A stretch of 64,000 bases of DNA from Starkeya sp. ORNL1 (GTDB lineage Bacteria; Pseudomonadota; Alphaproteobacteria; Rhizobiales; Xanthobacteraceae): positions 3,844,001 through 3,908,000 of the forward strand of contig NZ_CP048834.1 of NCBI RefSeq assembly GCF_012971745.1, read 5' to 3'. Both the position numbers and the translations under genes were made by a program. Shown here one piece after another: positions 50,395 to 57,181 of the stretch (positions within the stretch are counted from its first letter, which is position 1; the number at the start of each line of letters is the position of its first letter). The notes under the pieces are model-generated. The model was given only the letters and a program-made list of their open reading frames with translations. It searched no databases and was not told the origin of the DNA.

Positions 50395-50736
50395 ATGGCG
50401 CGCTCCTCGGACTCACGGGCGCATGACGCCCATCATGACTACCGACGCTCCGCGGCACGCGGCAGCGAAATCGCTGGGCTCGCGCTTGTTTTCCTGCTGA
50501 TCAGCCTGGCGGCAGCGGCCGCTGATTGCACCTGCCGGGCGCGAGGCCATGATTACCAGCATGGCGAGCGCGTCTGCCTGTCCGGCCCGGACGGTCCCCG
50601 TCTCGCCACCTGCGGCATGAGCCAGAACGTGGCAAGTTGGCTCCTCAGCGACCAGTCCTGCTCGGTTTCCACCCTCGAATTCCCGGCAGTGCTCGCCAGC
50701 CATGAAGCCCCTCCCGGCGATCCCCCGCTCCATTGA
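50395..50736 (+). CDS. Small secreted cysteine-rich protein
   Basis: The 113-residue protein has a hydrophobic segment at about residues 25-43 (signal peptide or anchor) followed by ADCTCRARGHDYQHGERVCL and ATCGMSQNVASWL, with five cysteines in the mature part. The pattern resembles small rhizobial exported proteins of unknown function. Start codon choice is uncertain; no clear ribosome-binding site. Confidence 0.5.
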   Translation: MARSSDSRAHDAHHDYRRSAARGSEIAGLALVFLLISLAAAAADCTCRARGHDYQHGERVCLSGPDGPRLATCGMSQNVASWLLSDQSCSVSTLEFPAVLASHEAPPGDPPLH

Positions 50737-50825
50737 CGCGCAAGCTTGAGCAGCGCTTCCTTGGCCGTGCTGGTATTCCCGTGGCCGGCTCAAGGTAGTT
50801 GCGGCCGCATGCGACGCGTTTCTGC

Positions 50826-50854
50826 CTGTCACCTCAGCTTCACTGCCGGCTCAT
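50826..50854 (+). promoter_or_regulatory. Degenerate Pho-box-like array upstream of pit
   Basis: CTGTCAC, GCTTCAC and GGCTCAT lie at 11-base spacing (50826, 50837, 50848). They keep the TCA core of PhoB half-sites although the second and third match poorly elsewhere. The array lies 39 bases before the pit start. PhoB is known to repress the pit operon in Sinorhizobium, so this position is suggestive. Confidence 0.45.
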
Positions 50855-50892
50855 AGCGTCGCCCTTGCAATTGATCAGCGAGGGCTGCCTCC

Positions 50893-52497
50893 ATGGCTGA
50901 CGTAACGTCAAGTAATATCGAGATCCCGCACACGGATCATCCGCTCCATCGGCCGAACGCCAGCGCAAAGTGGTTCCTTCCACTGTTCGGCGCCATCGTG
51001 ATCGGCGGCCTGATCTATGTCGGCTACGCGCTGAGCCAGGATCTCACCGAGGCCAAGCAGGTGCCGTGGATCCTGCTCGGGCTCGCACTGCTGATCGCGC
51101 TCGGCTTCGAATTCGTGAACGGCTTCCACGACACCGCCAATGCGGTGGCGACCGTCATCTACACCCACTCGATGCCGGCCGAACTGGCGGTGATCTGGTC
51201 GGGCTTCTTCAATTTCCTCGGCGTGCTCACCGCGAGCGGCGCCGTCGCCTTCGGCATCATCTCGCTGCTGCCGGTCGAATTGATCCTGCAGGTCGGCTCC
51301 GGCGCCGGCCTCGCCATGGTGTTCGCGCTGCTGGTCGCGGCGATCCTGTGGAACCTCGGCACCTGGTATCTCGGACTGCCGGCCTCAAGCTCGCATACGC
51401 TGATCGGCTCGATCATCGGCGTCGGCCTCGCCAACCAGTTCCTCGCTCCGGCGGGATCGGCCACCTCCGGCGTCGACTGGTCCCAGGCCACCAATGTCGG
51501 CCTGTCGCTGCTGATCTCGCCGATCGTCGGCTTTGTCGGTGCGGGCCTGCTGCTGCTCGCCATGAAGCTGGTGATCCGCAACAAGCAGCTCTATGAGGCC
51601 CCGAAGGGTGCCGCGCCGCCGCCGCTGTGGATCCGCTCCCTGCTCATCTTCACCTGCACCGGGGTGAGCTTCGCCCATGGCTCGAATGACGGCCAGAAGG
51701 GCATGGGCCTCATCATGCTGATCCTGATCGGCGTGGTGCCCACCGCCTTCGCGCTCAACCGCACGCCGGACATCAATTATCTCGAACAGTACAAGACCGC
51801 CTCGGCCGCGGTGGTGCAGACGCTGACAAAGTATGAGAAGCCGGACGTGACGGTCACCGATCCCAAGGCCGTGGTCGGCGCCGCGGTACGCACCAAGAGC
51901 TGGTCGGACGACACCACGGTGGCGCTGGAAAAGTTCATCGCCGCCACCGACGCGACCATCGCGCCCTATCCTACCGTCGAGCAGCTGCCGACCGACCTCG
52001 TCGCCAACACCCGCAACGACATCTATCTGATCGGCGAGGCCCTGAAGCTGATCGACAAGAAGAAGCTGCTGCCGATGGACACCGCCGACCTGAAGGTGGT
52101 CACCGACTATCATGCGGCCGTCGACAACGCGACCAAGTTCATCCCACTCTGGGTGAAGGTGGCCATCGCGCTGGCGCTCGGTCTCGGCACCATGGTCGGC
52201 TGGAAGCGCATCGTCATCACCGTCGGCGAGAAGATCGGCAAGACGCATCTGACCTATGGCCAGGGCGCGGCGGCCGAACTGGTGGCGATGGTGACGATCG
52301 GCGGCGCCGATTATCTGGGCCTGCCGGTCTCCACCACCCATGTGCTGTCGTCCGGCGTCGCCGGCACCATGGCGGCGAACCGCTCCGGCCTGCAATGGTC
52401 CACGGTGCGCAACCTGGCGCTGGCCTGGGTGCTGACCCTGCCGGCGGCTATGGCGCTCTCGTTCACGCTGTTCGTGGTGTTCCGCCAGCTGTTCTGA
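50893..52497 (+). CDS. pit: Low-affinity inorganic phosphate transporter Pit
   Basis: The 534-residue inner-membrane protein of the PiT family has two inverted PD001131-type signatures: GFEFVNGFHDTANAVATVIYTHSM near the N-terminus and GVSFAHGSNDGQKGMGLIM in the middle. It has about ten helices and a long hydrophilic loop (about residues 290-420). It imports metal-phosphate with protons and serves when phosphate is plentiful, complementing Pst. A degenerate Pho-box array lies upstream. Confidence 0.95.
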   Translation: MADVTSSNIEIPHTDHPLHRPNASAKWFLPLFGAIVIGGLIYVGYALSQDLTEAKQVPWILLGLALLIALGFEFVNGFHDTANAVATVIYTHSMPAELAVIWSGFFNFLGVLTASGAVAFGIISLLPVELILQVGSGAGLAMVFALLVAAILWNLGTWYLGLPASSSHTLIGSIIGVGLANQFLAPAGSATSGVDWSQATNVGLSLLISPIVGFVGAGLLLLAMKLVIRNKQLYEAPKGAAPPPLWIRSLLIFTCTGVSFAHGSNDGQKGMGLIMLILIGVVPTAFALNRTPDINYLEQYKTASAAVVQTLTKYEKPDVTVTDPKAVVGAAVRTKSWSDDTTVALEKFIAATDATIAPYPTVEQLPTDLVANTRNDIYLIGEALKLIDKKKLLPMDTADLKVVTDYHAAVDNATKFIPLWVKVAIALALGLGTMVGWKRIVITVGEKIGKTHLTYGQGAAAELVAMVTIGGADYLGLPVSTTHVLSSGVAGTMAANRSGLQWSTVRNLALAWVLTLPAAMALSFTLFVVFRQLF

Positions 52498-52573
52498 CCG
52501 TTCAGCGCAGGCGGCCTTGCTCAAGCCTTGCCATGGCAATGCCGTGGCAAGGCTCTCGCTTTGCTACAGCTTC

Positions 52574-52692
52574 GCTAGAGCATTTCCCGATCAGATGGAA
52601 TCATCTGATCGAAGAGGAATTGCTCCAGTCTATTGAATCGAGAGCACTCATCTGTCGTTCGGATGTTTCCATCCGAACGGAAAGGGCTCTAG
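52574..52692 (+). repeat. Two-hairpin intergenic element, copy D
   Basis: Copy D is almost identical to copy C. Hairpin 1 has GAGCATTTC/GGAATTGCTC arms and an inner CGATCAGATG/CATCTGATCG stem. Hairpin 2 has TTCGGATG/CATCCGAA and an AGAGC/GCTCT base. Its terminal CTAG supplies the stop codon of the convergent ndh gene. Confidence 0.8.
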
Positions 52693-53999
52693 TCCTTTGC
52701 TAAAGCTTCGCCACTGGCATCGCCCTGGGTGATGAGGCGGGCGCTGCGCTGGCCGCGCAGATAGATCCACAGCCAGCTCAGCGCCACCGCGAGCCGGTTG
52801 CGCACGCCGATCAGGAAATAGATGTGGGCGAGGCCCCACAGCCACCAGGCCGGCCAGCCGGTGAGCTTCAGCCAGCCGAAATCGACCACCGCCGCCCGCT
52901 TGCCGATGGTGGCAAGGCTGCCGGAATGGACATAGTGGAACGCGCCCGGCGACGCCTCCTTGGCGAGCCGGGCGCGGATGGTGCGCGCCACGAAGCCGCC
53001 CTGCTGCTTGGCGGCGGGCGCGATGCCCGGCACCGGCGTGCCATCCGGGGCATTCACCATTGCCGTATCACCGACGACGAAGATATCCGGGTGGCCCGGC
53101 GCGGTGAGGTCCGGCGCCACCAGCACCCGGCCGACGCGATCGGCCGGCGCGCCCAGCCATTGCGCGGCGGGCGAGGCCTGGACCCCCGCGGCCCACAATA
53201 TGGTCCGCGCCTTCAGCCACTGGCCCGCGAACATCACGCCGGCATCGCTGCATTCGGTGACCGGATGCCCGAGCTCGACGGTGACCCCGAGCTTTTCCAG
53301 CGCGGTCTTGGCATAGGCCGAGAGGTCCTCGGTGAACGCCGGCAGGATGCGCGGGCCGGCCTCGACCAGCACGACGCGGGAATCACGGGTGTCGATATGA
53401 CGGAAGTCGCCGCGCAGATTCTCGTGCGCCAGCTCGGCGATGGTGCCGGCGAGTTCCACCCCGGTGGGCCCGCCGCCGATGATGACGAAGGTGAGCAGCG
53501 CCTGGCGTTCCTCGGGGTCTTTGGTCCGCTCGGCCCGCTCGAAGGCCAGCAGCAGCCGGCGGCGCACCGTGGTGGCGTCCTCCAGCGTCTTCAGGCCCGG
53601 GGCGAAGGGCTCCCACTCGTCATGGCCGAAATAGGCGTGGCGCGCGCCGGTGGCGAGCACCAACGTGTCATAGGGCACGCTGTCGCCGCCATCGAGCAGC
53701 ACGCGGTGCGCGGCGGCGTCGATGCCGGTCACGGTGGCGAGCAGGGTCTCGACGTCCGGCCGGTTGCGCAGCAGGCTGCGGATCGGCCAGGCGATCTCGG
53801 AGGTGGCGAGCGAGGTGGTCGCCACCTGATAGAGCAGCGGCTGGAACAGATGATGGTTGCGGCGGTCGATCAGCGTGATGTGGACCGGCGCGCCCTTCAG
53901 GTCGAGCGCGCATTGCAACCCGCCAAAGCCGCCGCCGACGATGACCACGCGATGCACCGCGCCCGGCAGGCCGACCGCCATCTCGATGTCTTCCGCCAT
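52689..53999 (-). CDS. ndh: Type II NADH dehydrogenase (NDH-2)
   Basis: The 436-residue flavoprotein transfers electrons from NADH to quinone without proton pumping. Two nucleotide-binding motifs are seen: RVVIVGGGFGGLQCALDL (FAD, near residue 17) and FVIIGGGPTGVELAGTIAEL (NADH, near 170). The quinone-side block FVVGDTAMVNAPDG and APAAKQQGGFVA are conserved. A C-terminal amphipathic or membrane segment (PAWWLWGLAHIYFLIGVRNR) attaches it to the membrane. It lies 39 bases after the Kef-type antiporter gene. Confidence 0.93.
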   Translation of the reverse strand: MAEDIEMAVGLPGAVHRVVIVGGGFGGLQCALDLKGAPVHITLIDRRNHHLFQPLLYQVATTSLATSEIAWPIRSLLRNRPDVETLLATVTGIDAAAHRVLLDGGDSVPYDTLVLATGARHAYFGHDEWEPFAPGLKTLEDATTVRRRLLLAFERAERTKDPEERQALLTFVIIGGGPTGVELAGTIAELAHENLRGDFRHIDTRDSRVVLVEAGPRILPAFTEDLSAYAKTALEKLGVTVELGHPVTECSDAGVMFAGQWLKARTILWAAGVQASPAAQWLGAPADRVGRVLVAPDLTAPGHPDIFVVGDTAMVNAPDGTPVPGIAPAAKQQGGFVARTIRARLAKEASPGAFHYVHSGSLATIGKRAAVVDFGWLKLTGWPAWWLWGLAHIYFLIGVRNRLAVALSWLWIYLRGQRSARLITQGDASGEALAKD

Positions 54000-54038
54000 G
54001 CTCGTCCTCCCGGCTGTGCCCGCCCTTTATATGGGGTG

Positions 54039-55880
54039 TCAGGATGAGAATTCCGTCTCGTGGCCCAGCACGTCCTCGGCTTCGGGGTTGAGCGGGCGGG
54101 CGGTCTTGGCCGGCGAGGTGAGCGGCTCCGGCTCCACCGTGCGTCCGGGGATCGCATCGATGCCCTCGACCGCCTGGCGCAGCAGCCGCTCGCGGTCGCG
54201 CACCCGCACCTCGGCGACGACGCTTTCCGCAGTCTCGGCATCGACCTCGGCAGCGCGCAGCGTCGCCAGCCCGAAGGCAAGCGCGGATTCGAAGGTCTCG
54301 CGGATCTCGTAATCCACGCCCTTGGCCTGCAAGGCGAGGGTGTGGACCCGATCATAGGAGCGGACATGCAGCCGGGCGTCCGGCACATTGGTAGTGAGAA
54401 TGTCGACGATGCGGTCGGTGGTCTCGCGGCGGTCGACGCAGATGGCGATGACCCGCGCCCGCTCGGCACCGGCGGCACGCAGCACGTCGAGCCGGGTGCC
54501 GTCGCCATAATAGATGCGGAAGCCGAAGCGCCCGGCGCTCTGGATCATCTCGACGTCATTGTCGATGATGGTCACTTCCATGCCCTGCGCCAGCAGGCAT
54601 TGCGAGACGATCTGGCCGAAGCGGCCGAAGCCGACCACCAGCACCGAGCCATTGGCACCGGAGAAGTCCTCCTCCGCGTCGGGCTCCTCAGCCGGCACGT
54701 CGAGCCGGCGCGCCAGGCGCTCGCCGAGCGCGGCCACCGGCGGGCCGAGCAGCATGGTCATCACCGCGACCGCGACCAGCATGTCGGTCTGGTGCTGGGT
54801 GAGCAGGCCGAGCGACAGGCCGAGCGGGAACAGCACGAAGGAGAATTCGCCGGCCGGGGTCAGCACCGACGCCGAGCGTATCGCCTCCGCCTCGGTCTTG
54901 CAGTTCACGCGGAACACCGCCCAGACGAACGCCGCCTTGGCGAGCGTGACCAGCAGCGTCGCGCCGATCAGGCGGGGGGCGTTCTCGATCACCACATTGA
55001 GATCGACCGCCATGCCGACGCTCATGAAGAACAGCGCCAGCAGCAGGCCGCGAAAGGCGTCGATATTGGCCTCGATCTCGTGGCGGAAGCTCGATTCCGA
55101 CAGCACGACGCCGGCCAGGAAGGCGCCGAGCGCCATCGACATGCCGACCTCGAGCATCAGCGTCCCGGCGCCGAGCACCACCAGCAGGGCGGCGGCGGTC
55201 ATTGCCTCGCGTGCGCCGCTTTGTGCCAGCAGGCGGAACAGCGGGGTGAGCACATAGCGCCCGATCAGCACCACCACGGTGATGGCCACGGCGATCAGGC
55301 CGACATGGGTGAGATCCCCGAGCAGCGTATGCGTGTCGCCATTGCCGTTGGTGGCCAGCAGCGGCAGCACCGCGAGCAACGGCACCACGGCGATGTCCTG
55401 GAACAGCAGCACGGCGAAGGCGCGCTGGCCGTAGGGCTGGGAGAGGCCGTTGCGTTCACCCAGCAGTTGCAGCGCGATCGAGGTCGCGGACAGCGCCAGG
55501 GCAAGGCCGGCAATGGTGGAGGCACGCCAGTCGAAATTCTCGCCGCCATAATAGACCAGGACGCCGATGCCGAGGCCGCTCAGGAAGAGCTGTCCCGTCC
55601 CCAGTCCGAAAATGGCGAAGCGAAGGGCGAAGATGCGCGAGAGCTGCATCTCCAGCCCGATGACGAACAGCAGCATCACGATGCCGATTTCAGCAAGCGT
55701 GAAGACGCGGTGCGGATCGCGGAACACGCCGAGCCCGAACGGCCCGATGATGATGCCGACGAACAGATAGCCGATGATGGGCGAGAGGCCGAGGCGTTTG
55801 CTGACAATGACGGCGCCGACGGCGGCGGCGAGGAAGGAGAGGGCGGAGAACAGGAAGCCGATGTCCTCGCCGTGCTGCAT
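54039..55880 (-). CDS. Monovalent cation:proton antiporter-2 (Kef-type)
   Basis: The 613-residue protein has a CPA2 membrane domain with about 12 helices (residues 1-385), including SPIIGYLFVGIIIGPFGLG and LLFQDIAVVPLLAVLPLL, and a cytosolic TrkA-N domain (VLVVGFGRFGQIVSQCLLAQG, about 405-520). It should export potassium in exchange for protons, as KefB/KefC do. The glutathione-binding role of Kef is not proven here. It is upstream of ndh in the same direction. Confidence 0.92.
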   Translation of the reverse strand: MQHGEDIGFLFSALSFLAAAVGAVIVSKRLGLSPIIGYLFVGIIIGPFGLGVFRDPHRVFTLAEIGIVMLLFVIGLEMQLSRIFALRFAIFGLGTGQLFLSGLGIGVLVYYGGENFDWRASTIAGLALALSATSIALQLLGERNGLSQPYGQRAFAVLLFQDIAVVPLLAVLPLLATNGNGDTHTLLGDLTHVGLIAVAITVVVLIGRYVLTPLFRLLAQSGAREAMTAAALLVVLGAGTLMLEVGMSMALGAFLAGVVLSESSFRHEIEANIDAFRGLLLALFFMSVGMAVDLNVVIENAPRLIGATLLVTLAKAAFVWAVFRVNCKTEAEAIRSASVLTPAGEFSFVLFPLGLSLGLLTQHQTDMLVAVAVMTMLLGPPVAALGERLARRLDVPAEEPDAEEDFSGANGSVLVVGFGRFGQIVSQCLLAQGMEVTIIDNDVEMIQSAGRFGFRIYYGDGTRLDVLRAAGAERARVIAICVDRRETTDRIVDILTTNVPDARLHVRSYDRVHTLALQAKGVDYEIRETFESALAFGLATLRAAEVDAETAESVVAEVRVRDRERLLRQAVEGIDAIPGRTVEPEPLTSPAKTARPLNPEAEDVLGHETEFSS

Positions 55881-56015
55881 TGCCCGCTGTCTCCCGTCCG
55901 AAACTTGCCCCGTGCGCCGGGTAACGTGGGGACGCGGCGGAATAATGGTATCCGCTGAACGGAAAAGACGAATAGTGCTTTTGTTTATGACGGCTTCGGC
56001 GAGGCGGCAGCCAAG

Positions 56016-56067
56016 GATGCCGTCATCCCGGCTCTACGCCCTGCGGGCATCCGGCCGGGATGGCATC
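56016..56067. repeat. REP-like palindrome
   Basis: GATGCC followed by CATCCCGGC at 56016-56032 pairs with GCCGGGATGGCATC at 56054-56067, leaving a 3-base bulge. It lies between the divergent-gap side of the Kef gene and the fdsD stop. Confidence 0.65.
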
Positions 56068-56078
56068 GATCAAGAATT

Positions 56079-56345
56079 TCAATGGTGCAGCGGCTGCTCC
56101 GGGGCGACCAGCACATCCGTGCGCGACACCGGTGGCAGCGACTTCAGCGCTTCCAGCACCAGCGGGTCGAGGCCCTCGCCGCCGGTCGCATTGAGGTGGT
56201 TCTCCATCTGGGCGCGCATGCGCGGATCCCAGAATGCCTTGATGTGCTTGGCGATGCCCTCGACGCGGCCGTGCTTCTGGGAGCCGAAGAACTTGCCGAT
56301 CTGATTGGCCATATAGACGAGGCGGGCCATCGAATTATGCGACAT
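56079..56345 (-). CDS. fdsD: NAD-dependent formate dehydrogenase delta subunit FdsD
   Basis: The 88-residue protein matches FdsD, a small subunit of soluble formate dehydrogenase: ARLVYMANQIGKFFGSQ, HIKAFWDPRMRAQM and a C-terminal LDPLVLEALKSL. Its role is in assembly or stability of the complex. The ATG at 56345 overlaps the fdhD stop by 11 bases. It ends the operon. Confidence 0.9.
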   Translation of the reverse strand: MSHNSMARLVYMANQIGKFFGSQKHGRVEGIAKHIKAFWDPRMRAQMENHLNATGGEGLDPLVLEALKSLPPVSRTDVLVAPEQPLHH

Positions 56346-57168
56346 GGGGTACGGTCTCCTGAAGTGCTGCCCCGGTCGCAATGCGGTGCGGGTGGGTAAA
56401 GATCTCGAAGCCGTCGTCGCGGGCGACGGCGACCAGGGTGACGCCGGCGGCCTCCGCGGTGCGCACCGCCAGCGCCGTCGGCGCGGAGACCGCGACCAGC
56501 ACCGTGGCGCCGGCAATCGCGGTCTTCTGCACCATCTCGATAGAGACGCGGCTGGTCAGCAGCACGATGCCGCCGGTGGCATCGCGCCCCGTGCGGGCAA
56601 GGTGCCCGACCAGCTTGTCGAGCGCATTGTGCCGGCCGACATCCTCGCGCACCGCGATCAGCCCCGCCTGCGGCTCCCAGAAGGCGGCGGCGTGGACGGC
56701 ACGGGTCTCGTGGTTGAGCACCTGCGCCGGACGCAGCGCGGCGATGGCCCGCGATATCTCGGTGGACGTGAAGCTGCGCCCCTCACCGACCTGCCGGGCC
56801 GGCTTCACCGCGAGCTCCAGGCTTTCGACGCCGCACAGGCCGCAGCCAGTGGGGCCGGCGATCTGACGGCGACGCGCCACCATCTGGCCGGCTCGCTCCT
56901 CGTCCAGCCACATGCGGATCTCGACGCCGTCGTCGAACTCCAGCGTCTCGAGCGAGAGCACATCCTCGGGCTTGCCGATGACACCTTCGGTGAGACTGAA
57001 GCCGACGCCGAAATCCTCGAGGTCGGCCGGGGTCGCCATCATCACGGCATAGGTCGAGCCATTATGGACGAGAGCGACCGGCGTTTCCTCGGGGATGGCA
57101 CGCTCGCCCGCCTGCACCAAACCATCGGTGCAGGCAAGGCGGGAAACGCGCCGGACGGGCGGTATCAT
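56335..57168 (-). CDS. fdhD: Formate dehydrogenase accessory sulfurtransferase FdhD
   Basis: The 277-residue protein is FdhD (FdsC), which delivers sulfur from a cysteine desulfurase to the Mo cofactor of formate dehydrogenase. It shows GPTGCGLCGVESL (CxxC), the VREDVGRHNALDKLVG block and LLTSRVSIEMVQKTA. The ATG at 57168 starts 14 bases after the fdsA stop. It overlaps fdsD. Placing it inside the operon is normal for fds clusters. Confidence 0.94.
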   Translation of the reverse strand: MIPPVRRVSRLACTDGLVQAGERAIPEETPVALVHNGSTYAVMMATPADLEDFGVGFSLTEGVIGKPEDVLSLETLEFDDGVEIRMWLDEERAGQMVARRRQIAGPTGCGLCGVESLELAVKPARQVGEGRSFTSTEISRAIAALRPAQVLNHETRAVHAAAFWEPQAGLIAVREDVGRHNALDKLVGHLARTGRDATGGIVLLTSRVSIEMVQKTAIAGATVLVAVSAPTALAVRTAEAAGVTLVAVARDDGFEIFTHPHRIATGAALQETVPHVA

Positions 57169-57181
57169 GGCCGACGCCTGA

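Noticed and set aside
41260..50880. A right-hand att copy of the tRNA-Ala 3' end
   Set aside because: I scanned by eye for the tRNA 3' sequence and did not find a duplicate, so no island boundary is claimed.
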